Below, in pieces: positions 1 to 8,136 of a stretch of 9,862 nucleotides of DNA. The notes under the pieces were generated by a model, which was not told where the DNA came from, ran no database searches, and worked only from the letters and a program-made list of their open reading frames with translations. Numbering within the stretch: the first letter of the stretch is position 1; each line of letters opens with the position of its first letter. The DNA is taken from contig JAPYQV010000066.1 in NCBI GenBank assembly GCA_029937205.1, positions 1 through 9,862 of the forward strand, read 5' to 3'. Source of the DNA: Alphaproteobacteria bacterium (GTDB lineage Bacteria; Pseudomonadota; Alphaproteobacteria; UBA828). The translations under genes were made by a program, and so were the position numbers.

Positions 1-2757
1 CAATAATCTCCAGTGTTTCCTCCGCGCGGCCCGCCTCGACGACACGGTAACCAAGGCCGGAGAGTAAATCGACGGCCAAGGTGCGCACATTGGCATCATC
101 TTCCACAACGAGAATTTTTTCGCCCCGGGACGTCGGTACATCGAGCGCCGCGCCGTTCACGGCCATACCGTTTTCTTGATCGTCGGCGCGCGGCAAATAG
201 AGTTTGACGGTCGTTCCTTCGCCGAGCTCGCTGTAAATCGTCACGTTGCCACCGGATTGCTTGGCAAATCCGTAGACCATGCTCAAGCTCAACCCGGTTC
301 CCTGACCGACTTCCTTGGTGGTGAAGAACGGTTCAAATACATGATTAAGCGCCTCTTTTGAAATGCCGTCACCGGTGTCCGAGACGCAGAGCAGGACATA
401 ATCGCCGGGATCGACGTCCACTTGGGTGGCGGTAAGTTCGTCGTCCAGCGATATATTTTCGGTTTCGATGGTCAGGCTTCCGCCGTCCGCCATGGCGTCA
501 CGCGCATTGATCGATAAATTCAACAGCGCGTTTTCCAATTGCGACGGGTCTGCATGGCAGGGCCACAGATTATCCGCGACGTTGATTTTTACGTCGATGA
601 TCTCGCCAAGCGTCCGTCGCAGCATATCGGCCATCCCCATGACCAGCTTATCCATATCTATGGAAGTGGGCAGCAGAGTTTGTTTGCGCGAGAAGGCCAG
701 GAGCCGGTGCGTCAATGCCGCGCCGCGCTCCGCCGCGTTGATGCCGCGCTCAATCATTTTGCTCTCGGCACTATTTTTGCCGACGCTGTCGCCGACGAGT
801 TCCAAGTTGCCCAACATCACCGCCAGAAGATTATTAAAGTCATGCGCAATGCCGCCGGTAAGCTGGCCGACAGCCTCCATCTTCTGCGCCTGTTGAAGTT
901 TATCCTCAGCGAGCTTGCGCTCGGTAATATCGTTGATCACGCCGTAATAGCCTTTCACCCGGCTGTCGGCGCCAATATCGGGAACATATTCAATGTCGAG
1001 AAATCTCTTCTTGCCATCGGGAAATATATTGTCCGTTTCAAAGCGTACGCGATCGCCGGCCAGGGCGCGCAGGATCCATGGCTTGAGGCGTTCGTAATAT
1101 TCTGGATTATGGGTTTCCTGCACCGGCCGGTTGAGCGCCTCTGCCGTCGTCTGAAGCCCCCACTCCCGATAGCGCTCGTTCATGAACCGATAGCATTGCT
1201 GGCTGTCGATGTAGGAGATTAGCGCCGGAACATTATCGGTGATTAGCCTTAGACATTCCTCGCTCGCGCGCAACTCGTCTTCGGCGCGCTTCAACTCGGT
1301 AACGTCCTGTGCGGTCCCGATGACACCGATCAGCGCTCCCGATTCGTCGAGCATCCGCCCCACACGCTGTTGGACAACACGTACTTCGCCACCCGGCAGG
1401 ACGACGCGATGGGCGTAGTCATTCTGGCGGCCAGGCAAGTTATGCTGTTCGAGGATATGCCGTACGGTGGCGCGGTCGTCGGGATGAATGATATCGAGGA
1501 AGACCTCGTTGGAGGGAATCACACTTTTATGCTCGAGCCCATACATGCGATACATTTGATCCGACCAGGACGATTCGCCGGTGCTAAAATTCTGCTCCCA
1601 GCTGCCGATTTGCGCCAACTGTTGCGCCTCTGCCAGACGAGTCTCGCTACGAACCAGTGCTTGATCGTCGCGCTTGCGCACCGTGATATGGCAAGGCGGA
1701 AGCGTGACTGTTTGGCATCGTCGCCGACGAGGGAAACGGTCAGATGTGCCCAAAGGATTTCGCCATCTTTGCGAATGAAGCGTTTCTCCATCTGGTAGCT
1801 GGTGATTTCGCCGCGAAGAAGTTGATCGGAATAGCGTTTGTTCTCGGGCATATCCTCAGTATCCGTGAACTCCGACCAATGCTTGCCGTCCAAGTCACCC
1901 ACGGCAAATCCCAGCATGCCGGTAAAGGCGGGGTTGCACTGAAGCAGCAGGCCGTCGACGCGCGCGACAGCGATGCCAAACTGCGCTTCCTTGAACAATG
2001 TCCGAAATCGCAACTCACTTTCCTGTAGCGCTTGCGTCGCCTGTTCACGCTCTGTGATGTCTTCGACAAGAGCGATTTGCAACGGTTCTCGCTTCGGATC
2101 GTCATGTAATAGCGCCATATTCAAGCGCGCCGATATGATGCCGCCCTGTTTGGTTACAAAGCGTTTCTCAAAAATTACACCGCTATCTTCTCCCGACCGC
2201 ATGTGACGCGTTTCCGACAGGGCGTGCTCAATGTCCTCCGCAAGACTGACGTCTTGCCAACGCATGCCGCGCAATTCCTCAGCGCTATAACGCAGCATGT
2301 GTTGGTACGCCGGGTTGGTGGCGATGTAACTTCCATCCGCCGACGTGATTGAAACGCCTATAGTCTCGCTCTCGAACAGCGCATTGAAACGCTCCTCGCT
2401 ACGATTCGATCGCTTGATCGAGACAATCAATTGGCGTGTGACAGCGACGGCACCAAGGGCCACAGCGCCAACACCGACTAGCGTCACGATCCAGCGGTAG
2501 TTAAGGTGAAGGTCCGCCATGACATCCATCGCCACGCTGGTGGCGACGAACAATGGCAGGACATGCATTGCCACCAGGTCGCTGATGTAAAACCCAGCCA
2601 TCAGCAAGGGGCCGACGCCGATCACCATCAGGCCGATATGCGCATTGGCCGCGGCGAGCGCGCGCCGGTGAACGAGAAACGCTCTGAAGGAATAGGCGAC
2701 GGCAATAACGATCAGGAGATCTATGGCGGTCATCAAGGCGACCGAATTCCAAATCAC
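1..2757 (-). pseudogene. Hybrid sensor histidine kinase, four PAS domains, frameshifted and cut by the window edge
   Basis: Signal-sensing hybrid kinase: it should autophosphorylate a His and pass phosphate to its own receiver domain. The first frame (2757 to about 1690) holds three likely membrane segments (residues ~8-26, ~41-66, ~88-110), PAS1 (~122-235, ending EDITERE) and PAS2 (~248-356). The frame then shifts near 1687-1690. I translated the second frame by hand to position 1 and found no stop. It holds PAS3 (~1614-1270, with IHPDDRA), PAS4 (~1245-905, ending NDITERK), the H-box GGIAHDFNN (His codon 842-844), the N-box NLSINARDAM (~516-487), DTGDGI, FEPFFTTK, GTGLSLSMVYG, then a receiver start (ILVVEDDANVR, from ~118). 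The phospho-Asp lies beyond the window. I chose the GTG at 2757 over a TTG at 2778 because GGAGGAG sits six bases before it. Whether the break is real or a sequencing or assembly error cannot be told here; if an error, this is an intact kinase. The input signal is unknown. Confidence 0.9.
1687..1690 (-). other. Frameshift site in the histidine kinase
   Basis: Minus-strand reading up to here gives PAS2 ending KQSRFRLA. Continuing in that frame gives non-PAS sequence and soon a stop near 1519. Moving to the adjacent frame at GCCATATCACG gives ITVRKRDDQALVRSETRL, which aligns with the linker after PAS1 (EDITEREQATQALQESE). Compared with PAS1, the residues before the DIT motif look missing, so a deletion of one base, or of about seven, would explain it. 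The tract is not homopolymeric and shows no obvious slippery heptamer. Confidence 0.85.
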
Positions 2758-2974
2758 CGCGTGCTCCTCCGTAGCCAAATATTTTTGTCAGTCATGTGGC
2801 GTGAGAATTGAGCCATTATCCCTCACAAAATTTACAATTTTACTGAGATCATTCAATCTTAAATGACCCGTGTTAACCTTTGACTGATCTTATCGCCTCC
2901 GAAAATAGATGGCTGGAAAAGGCCTCCGCGCAGACCAAAATGCAATTACATTCTCGCCAGGAAATTGAGTGTGC
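2758..2974. promoter_or_regulatory. AT-rich gap between amidase and kinase, likely kinase promoter region
   Basis: About 217 bases with no credible gene. It separates the end of the amidase from the start of the kinase on the same strand. The middle (about 2780-2880) is much richer in A and T than its flanks. It contains a perfect inverted repeat AAAATT-TAC-AATTTT (2827-2841) and a looser dyad GTGAG (2801-2805) / CTCAC (2822-2826). On the minus strand a weak sigma70-like pair, TTGAAT then TAAATT 16 bases later, overlaps the first repeat. These could be promoter or operator elements for the kinase, but AT-rich repeats this short also arise by chance. No hairpin with a T-tract was seen to end the amidase transcript. 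Confidence 0.35.
2764..2770 (-). promoter_or_regulatory. Shine-Dalgarno site that sets the kinase start
   Basis: The minus strand reads GGAGGAG, six bases before the GTG at 2757. The alternative upstream TTG at 2778 would place this site inside the coding region and has no comparable site of its own, so the GTG is preferred. Confidence 0.65.
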
Positions 2975-4366
2975 TCATGGCCGCGGCAGGGATGGGAGCG
3001 CGTTTTCGAGGATTCTGGCGACAGCTAACAGGCACCTGTCGCTGCCGAATGGCCCGTCCAGGCCAAGTCCGATCGGCAACCCGCTTTCCGACAATCCGGC
3101 CGGTATGGATATGCCGGGAAGGCCGGCGGTGCTGCCGGGATCCGTATTGTGGACAAAGGTCGGAAACAGCGGCGCCTCCTGGCCGGCGAGATCAACCACA
3201 TCGTCGCGGCCGATTTCGGTCGCCGGCAAGACGGTTGTTGGGAACAAAATGGCATCCAATCGCTCACCGGCAAAACCGGCCTTGAACATGTTCTGCAGTT
3301 TCGGGCGGCGATTCTCCATGGCATCGCGATAGACTGCGGCCCATTCGCCGTATCCGGGTGCCAGCATAGCGGACAGGATTGCTTTGACATCGGGACTTTC
3401 GACCAGATCTATCAACTGTTCAAATTTTGGCCCATCCGGTGCGTTCTCCGCCAGATAACGCTTCAATACAGATTTCGTTTCGAAGAGGGCAATCGGAAAT
3501 CCGCAGGCCTCTTCGGGCGTTTCAATGCCGTCGAGTGAAACATCGATCAATTTGCATCCGGCCCGGCGGAGATGCTCCAACGTTGCCGTCATCACCGCCG
3601 CCGTCTCGCCGTGCAATTTATCGAAATAGTGATTTGTCGGAATGCCGAGGCGTAAATCCACGATGGCAACGGAATCCAATCGATCGGGCTCGGCCATGAT
3701 TGCTGCGTCGATGAAGGCGGCATCGTCGACGCTGCGGCAAAGCGGCCCGGCCGTATCCCGGGTATGAGAAACCGGTACGATACCGCGCTGGGAATAGCGC
3801 CCGATGCTCGGCCGAAATCCGACCACGCCGCAGAGCGCCGCCGGAATTCGGACCGATCCGCCGGTATCCGTGCCGAGCGCCGCCGGCGCCATGCCGGACG
3901 CGATTGCCGCGCCGGCGCCGCCACTGCTGCCGCCCGGAATGCGGCTTTGGTCATAGGGATTGCGCGCCGCGCCGAACGCCGCATTGTTCGATGTCGTGCC
4001 ATAAGATAATTCGTGCATGTTCAACTTGCCGAGCACGAAGGCGCCGGCTTCGGCCAACCGCGCAACCACCTGTGCATCCCGCGCCGGCCGGTGCCCGCGC
4101 AAGCCACTGGTGCCGGCTGTCGTCGGCAGGTCCTTTGTTCCGATGGCGTCCTTTATGGCCACTGGAAGACCGTGCAGCCGGCCCGATGGCGGCGAATTGT
4201 CCTTGGTTTTCGCCAGGCGCAAGGCGCGCTCTTCATCCATCGTGATGAAGGCGTTCAGCGCCTTGTTCTCGGCGCAAGCGACGATCAGTTCGCGCGTGTA
4301 TTCCTCGACCGAGATGGTTCTTGCAGCAATTGCCTGACACGTGGCGCGCGCGCTCCAGTAGCGCAC
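2975..4366 (-). CDS. Amidase-signature family hydrolase
   Basis: Cytosolic amidase that hydrolyses a carboxamide to the acid and ammonia; the substrate cannot be read from sequence. The whole Ser-cisSer-Lys triad is visible: Lys in LPVAIKDA (residue ~72), cis-Ser in IPGGSSGGAGAA (~147), and nucleophile Ser in TDTGGSVRIPAALCG (~171). The C-terminal half has the family's FPTTVLPA and GLPGISIPAGL segments. From the GTG at 4366 the protein is 463 residues, normal for the family, and begins MRYWSARATCQAIA, matching the usual first helix. An upstream in-frame ATG at 4579 would add 71 unrelated residues and overlap the divergent ligase, so I reject it. The GTG has only a weak AGG before it, so the start is uncertain. 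Best-matching relatives by feel are generic amidases such as indoleacetamide hydrolase-like or GatA-like proteins. It is divergent from the ligase gene, which suggests shared control and perhaps supply of the acid that the ligase activates. Confidence 0.9.
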   Translation of the reverse strand: MRYWSARATCQAIAARTISVEEYTRELIVACAENKALNAFITMDEERALRLAKTKDNSPPSGRLHGLPVAIKDAIGTKDLPTTAGTSGLRGHRPARDAQVVARLAEAGAFVLGKLNMHELSYGTTSNNAAFGAARNPYDQSRIPGGSSGGAGAAIASGMAPAALGTDTGGSVRIPAALCGVVGFRPSIGRYSQRGIVPVSHTRDTAGPLCRSVDDAAFIDAAIMAEPDRLDSVAIVDLRLGIPTNHYFDKLHGETAAVMTATLEHLRRAGCKLIDVSLDGIETPEEACGFPIALFETKSVLKRYLAENAPDGPKFEQLIDLVESPDVKAILSAMLAPGYGEWAAVYRDAMENRRPKLQNMFKAGFAGERLDAILFPTTVLPATEIGRDDVVDLAGQEAPLFPTFVHNTDPGSTAGLPGISIPAGLSESGLPIGLGLDGPFGSDRCLLAVARILENALPSLPRP

Positions 4367-4492
4367 ATCGCCTGAACGGTTTTCCGGCTCGTTTGACAGA
4401 ACAATCCTCGCTTCATGTTTGTCTGGCGCGGCAAAACAATTACCATCGATATCAACACGCCAGGAATGAATGGAAGAATCGCAGAATAGCTC
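4367..4492. promoter_or_regulatory. Divergent intergenic region, amidase / ligase
   Basis: This 126-base gap lies between two genes read away from each other, so it should carry promoters for both. On the plus strand a perfect -35 hexamer TTGACA (4393-4398) is followed 17 bases later by TGTTTG (4416-4421), a poor -10, so the call is weak. I found no convincing minus-strand promoter and no strong operator-like palindrome. No regulator gene adjoins the region. Confidence 0.35.
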
Positions 4493-5821
4493 ATGGGCGC
4501 GAGATACTATAACGCCGCAATCGAAACCATGTCTGCAGACGAATTGCATGCGCTTCAGATGGAGAAATTGGCGCGGCAATTAAAATATGTCGTGATGCAT
4601 GCACCGTTTCACGCCGCCAAGCTGGCGGCCGTCGGCGCCGCGCCCGGCGATATAACGTCGCTCGAGGATCTGGCGAAGCTGCCGTTCAGCGAAAAGAGCG
4701 AACTTCGTCAGAGCCAGGTAGATGCGCCGCCGCTCGGCAACCATGCCGCCGCCTCTCTCGGCGATGTGGTCCGCGTGCATGCCTCGTCGGGTACCACCGG
4801 CACGCCGTCCTATGTCGGCCTCACGCGGCACGATAAGGCGCGTTGGAGCGAATGCATCGCGCGCAGCTATTGGTGCCAGGGGCTGCGCCCCAAGAGCGTC
4901 TTTGCCATGGGCTTAAGCATCGGATTTTTTGTCGGCGGATTGCCGGTCGCAGCTGCGGTGGAGGAGATTGGCGCGACACTCTTGCCGATCGGCACCGGCG
5001 CCTCGGACCGCCTGATCGCCTCCATTCAGGCCATGCGGGCGACAGTTCTGGCGACGACGCCGTCCTACGCCATTTATCTCGCCGAGATTGCCAAACGGGA
5101 TTTGGACGTTGACCCGGCGACGTTGGGTATCCACCATGTCATGGTCGGTGCCGAGCCGGGCGGCGGGGTGCCTGAGATTCGTGCCCTGATCGAGCGCGAT
5201 TGGAACGCCACCTGCACAGAATCGATCGGCAATGCCGATGTGATCACCATCCACAGCGCCGAATGCGAGGCCCAGGACGGCTGCCATTTCATGGTGCCGG
5301 ATTATCTCCTGATGGAAATCATCGACCCGGAGACGGGCGTGGTCCTGGCCGCCGACCAGCCGGAATATGAAGGTGAAATGGTGTTCACCCATCTCGACCG
5401 GGAATGCAATCCCATGCTGCGCTTTCGCACCCGTGATCATGTGGTGGTGAAGACGTTGCCCTGTGCCTGTGGGCGCAGCGGACCGCGTCTTAGATGCGTC
5501 GGCCGCACGGACGACATGCTGATCCTGCGCGGCGTCAATGTCTGGCCGTCCGCCATCAAGGATGTGGTTATGTCGTTCCGGCCCGACGTCAGCGGCGAGA
5601 TGGTAATCCTGCTGGGTGCGCCGGGACCGGCGATCGCCCCGCCGCTGAAAATCAAAGTAGAAAGGGGCGCGGCGGCCGGCAATGCTGATACGCTGGCGCA
5701 ACGCATCGAAACCCGATTGCGCGAAAAGCTGATCTTCACGTCCGAGATTGAGTTGGTGTCGGCTAACAGCCTGCCGCGCACCGAAATGAAAGCAAAATTG
5801 ATTGAGAAAACCTATGAGTAA
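4493..5821 (+). CDS. PaaK-type adenylate-forming acyl-CoA ligase
   Basis: Predicted cytosolic ligase of the phenylacetate-CoA ligase / coenzyme F390 synthetase family, which joins an organic (often aromatic) acid to CoA through an acyl-adenylate. Visible motifs: ATP-binding loop HASSGTTGTP (residues 96-105), VGAEPGG (218-224), FRTRD (311-315), and the hinge GRTDDMLILRGVNVWP (337-352). The C-terminal domain ends SLPRTEMKAKL with the likely adenylation lysine (~433-435). A Cys pair, CACGRSGPR (~324-332), sits where many PaaK relatives have one. At 442 residues it has the family's normal length, and the N-terminus (YYNAAIETMSADEL) starts like other PaaK proteins, supporting the ATG at 4493 despite a weak ribosome binding site. 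The substrate is not readable: this is not necessarily phenylacetate, as no other paa genes are present. The thiolase gene follows after 14 bases, probably in one operon. Confidence 0.93.
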   Translation: MGARYYNAAIETMSADELHALQMEKLARQLKYVVMHAPFHAAKLAAVGAAPGDITSLEDLAKLPFSEKSELRQSQVDAPPLGNHAAASLGDVVRVHASSGTTGTPSYVGLTRHDKARWSECIARSYWCQGLRPKSVFAMGLSIGFFVGGLPVAAAVEEIGATLLPIGTGASDRLIASIQAMRATVLATTPSYAIYLAEIAKRDLDVDPATLGIHHVMVGAEPGGGVPEIRALIERDWNATCTESIGNADVITIHSAECEAQDGCHFMVPDYLLMEIIDPETGVVLAADQPEYEGEMVFTHLDRECNPMLRFRTRDHVVVKTLPCACGRSGPRLRCVGRTDDMLILRGVNVWPSAIKDVVMSFRPDVSGEMVILLGAPGPAIAPPLKIKVERGAAAGNADTLAQRIETRLREKLIFTSEIELVSANSLPRTEMKAKLIEKTYE

Positions 5822-5835
5822 GAAAGTTTGCCGCC

Positions 5836-7026
5836 ATGCGCTTTGAAAATGTGTTTATTCCTTATCGCGCCTATTGGAGCACGCCGTTCTGCCGCTGGCA
5901 GGGCAGCCTGGCCGGGTCGCACGCGGTGAAACTGGTAGCCGCATGCGCCGGCAATTCCCTGGCCAAATGCGGTGCCACGCCAAGCGAACTCGACGGCATC
6001 CATTTCGGCATGACGGTGCCGCAGCGTCAGAGTTTTTACGGCGCGCCGTGGCTCGGCGCGTTGATCGGTGCGACCCAGGCCACCGGGCCGACCATCTCGC
6101 AGGCCTGCGCCACCTCGGCGCGGGTGCTGGCCTCCGCCGCGGCCTCGGTGGCATTGAAATCCGCCGATCTCAGCCTCGCCGTTGCGGCGGACAGGATCAG
6201 CAACGGCCCGCATCTCTACTATCCCAATCCCGACGGGCCGGGCGGTATGGGCGAGCAGGAAAATTGGGTGTGGGACAATTTCAACAAGGATCCGTATGGC
6301 GGTGTGGCGATGGTCCAGACGGCGGAAAACATCGCCACTAAATTCGATATCTCCCGCGCCGAGCAGGATGATTTGACGGTGCAGCGCTATCAGCAATACC
6401 AAATGGCGCTGGCCGATGACCGCGCATTCCAACGTGGCTATATGCAGGCGGTCGAGCTGAAATTGCGCGCCAGGATCACCACGATCGAACAAGATGAAGG
6501 CGTGATCGCAACGGTAGCGGAAAAAATCACTGCTCTCAAACCGGTGGTCGAGCTCGGCAGCGTGACCTACGCCACGCAAACCCATCCGGCGGATGGCAAT
6601 GCCGGCATGCTGCTTGGCAGCGAGGACGCCGCGGCGCGCCTCAGCGAAGACAGCAAAATCAAGATTCAGCTCCTGGCCTACGGCGAAGGCCGGGCCGAGA
6701 AGGCCCATATGGGCATGGCGCCGGTCCCCGCCGCCGAGGCCGCGTTGGACAGGGCGGGGCTGACGATGGCGGACATATCAGTGGTCAAAACCCACAACCC
6801 GTTTGCCGTTAACGACATCTACTTCGCCCGGCAAATGCACTATCCGGCTGAAGACATGAACAATTACGGCTCTTCCCTGATCTACGGCCATCCGCAGGGG
6901 CCGACCGGCCTCCGTCTCGTCATCGAAATGATCGAGGAGCTGGTGTTGAAAGGCGGCGGCCATGGCCTGTTCACCGGCTGCGCCGCCGGCGACACCGGCG
7001 CGTCGCTTGTCGTCAGAGTGGCCTAG
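5836..7026 (+). CDS. Thiolase-family acyl-CoA acyltransferase
   Basis: Cytosolic thiolase-fold enzyme that cleaves a 3-ketoacyl-CoA with CoA or runs the reverse Claisen condensation. All four active-site elements are present and nearly at classical spacing: nucleophile Cys91 in SQACATSA, Asn321 in THNPFAVND, His352 in YGHPQGPTG, and second Cys382 in GCAAGDTGA. The 396-residue length fits a full two-domain thiolase. The CAAGDTG loop differs from the CxGGGxG of typical biosynthetic thiolases and resembles the divergent group often annotated simply as acetyl-CoA acetyltransferase or SCP-x-like thiolase. It starts 14 bases after the ligase stop, without a clear Shine-Dalgarno sequence, so translational coupling is plausible. 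An ATG at 5814 overlapping the ligase end gives only ten codons. No DUF35 Zn/OB-fold partner, which often accompanies SCP-x-like thiolases, is adjacent. Substrate chain and direction are unknown. Confidence 0.92.
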   Translation: MRFENVFIPYRAYWSTPFCRWQGSLAGSHAVKLVAACAGNSLAKCGATPSELDGIHFGMTVPQRQSFYGAPWLGALIGATQATGPTISQACATSARVLASAAASVALKSADLSLAVAADRISNGPHLYYPNPDGPGGMGEQENWVWDNFNKDPYGGVAMVQTAENIATKFDISRAEQDDLTVQRYQQYQMALADDRAFQRGYMQAVELKLRARITTIEQDEGVIATVAEKITALKPVVELGSVTYATQTHPADGNAGMLLGSEDAAARLSEDSKIKIQLLAYGEGRAEKAHMGMAPVPAAEAALDRAGLTMADISVVKTHNPFAVNDIYFARQMHYPAEDMNNYGSSLIYGHPQGPTGLRLVIEMIEELVLKGGGHGLFTGCAAGDTGASLVVRVA

Positions 7027-7041
7027 CGCGAGCTTCGGTCC

Positions 7042-8013
7042 TTAGCAGCCATCCACGCAGTTGCCGTAGCGATCGAACGTCATGGTGCGCTCGCTGAGCG
7101 GCACGTGGGCCGGCACATTTACCGCCTGAATGAAGGTGTCGGTTTTGCTGCCGGCAATGACAATGCCATTCTTGGTGGCGACCTCGTTGGCGTGGGAGGG
7201 AATGACGGAGATCGGCCTGACCATCTCGTTGATGACGTATGCGGCTTCGTTTGGCCCGGTGGTAAACACATCGCCGATATTCATCACCGCCAATTTGGCG
7301 TGGTAGTGGTGGCGCACGACGCTGTCCTGTTCCGCCGTGATCCCGGTGTCGCCGGAAAGGTAGACGACGAGCCCGTTGGTGAACGTCAGCACATAGCCGG
7401 TCGGCGGGCCGACATAGGCGCCGAGCCCGGCAGCGGCGAGCAGGTCGCCGAGCTCGCCGCCGATCATGGCCGGATTGACGGCGTTGGAGTGGGCCGCCGG
7501 AACAGTGGTGATTTTGACACCGCCAAACTCACGCGAAGAACCGAAGCGCGCCAATTGCGATTGCTTCGGGTCGCCGCCCAGTGCCATCAGTTTGGTCGCA
7601 AAGAATTTTGGCATTTCGCTGCCGGTGACGATTGTGGCGCCTTTGGCGAGCGCGATATTGACCAGATTGGTGTTGGGCAGCGCGCCGGCCGAAAGGTCGG
7701 GGTTGCCACAGGTCTCGGCATTGGGTTTGGGCTGATGCTTGTCGCCGACATGATCGCCGTGTATGTGGCTCGCCAGGATGACATCGATGCGGCCGAGGCG
7801 CGGATCGTTCGCACCCGCCACCGTGCGCCCCGGATCGTAGAGAATTCGGGTACCGCCCGGGTCTTCGAAGATCATCGCCCGGTCGAACTTGCAAAACTCG
7901 CCCTTGATGAGCCCGAGCGGCGTGACTTTCACGCGGTCAGCCGCCGCCGCCGTCACGGCAAAGCCGGCGAGTATCACAGCCAAAGCCGCCAAGACGGGAA
8001 CAATTGCGCGCAT
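7042..8013 (-). CDS. Secreted metallo-beta-lactamase-fold hydrolase
   Basis: Probable periplasmic metal-dependent hydrolase of the MBL superfamily (UlaG-like / Lactamase_B_2 type). The first ~25 residues form a signal peptide: MRAIVPV, a hydrophobic Ala/Val/Leu core, then TAAAAD with cleavage near residues 24-26. Metal ligands are complete: SHIHGDH (His83, His85, Asp87, His88), His175 in PAAHSN, Asp222 in YLSGDTG and His274 in IPSHANE. Residues 89-120 form a polar insertion after the first motif. Four cysteines remain (41, 102, 319, 323), which could form disulfides in the periplasm. I start at the ATG at 8013, seven bases after GGGAGG, rather than the GTG one codon earlier. The 323-residue length suits the family. 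The thiolase converges on it with 15 bases between the stops. It is unlikely to be a true beta-lactamase: UlaG-like family members act on lactones, phosphodiesters or similar, and the substrate here is unknown. Confidence 0.9.
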   Translation of the reverse strand: MRAIVPVLAALAVILAGFAVTAAAADRVKVTPLGLIKGEFCKFDRAMIFEDPGGTRILYDPGRTVAGANDPRLGRIDVILASHIHGDHVGDKHQPKPNAETCGNPDLSAGALPNTNLVNIALAKGATIVTGSEMPKFFATKLMALGGDPKQSQLARFGSSREFGGVKITTVPAAHSNAVNPAMIGGELGDLLAAAGLGAYVGPPTGYVLTFTNGLVVYLSGDTGITAEQDSVVRHHYHAKLAVMNIGDVFTTGPNEAAYVINEMVRPISVIPSHANEVATKNGIVIAGSKTDTFIQAVNVPAHVPLSERTMTFDRYGNCVDGC

Positions 8014-8020
8014 CACCTGT

Positions 8021-8026
8021 CCTCCC
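8021..8026 (-). promoter_or_regulatory. Shine-Dalgarno site of the metallo-hydrolase
   Basis: The minus strand reads GGGAGG, seven bases before the ATG at 8013 and four before the GTG at 8016. The spacing favours the ATG. Confidence 0.6.
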
Positions 8027-8113
8027 TCAAATTCCTGCCAGCGAACATCCTAATATTTTTTTCACCCCGATGGCAGCATTCTCGAGAGGCGAAGCGGCGC
8101 CGGGGCACCGTTT

Positions 8114-8129
8114 CACCAGTGGGCTGGTG
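8114..8129 (-). terminator. Short hairpin after the diiron gene, weak terminator candidate
   Basis: Just past the diiron gene's stop, the minus strand reads CACCAG-CCCA-CTGGTG, a perfect six-base stem with a four-base loop. No T-tract follows (AAACGG comes next), so it would not be a standard intrinsic terminator. It lies in the 123-base gap before the metallo-hydrolase and might only be a stability or attenuation element, or chance. Confidence 0.25.
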
Positions 8130-8136
8130 GGCCGGT

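Noticed and set aside
426..1222. Plus-strand open frames opposite the kinase core
   Set aside because: The minus strand reads through as H-box, N-box and G-boxes with no stop, so these are shadows.
4913..5701. A 262-codon minus-strand open frame opposite the ligase
   Set aside because: Rich in His, Arg, Asp and Gln with no domain; a shadow of the adenylate-forming enzyme.
5812..6708. A 298-codon open frame antisense to the thiolase
   Set aside because: It is His/Arg/Gly-rich, has no recognisable domain, and mirrors a gene with a complete catalytic set; typical of GC-rich antisense frames.
7027..7041. Possible shared terminator between the convergent thiolase and metallo-hydrolase
   Set aside because: Only 15 bases separate the stops, and I see no stem-loop with a T-tract in or around them.
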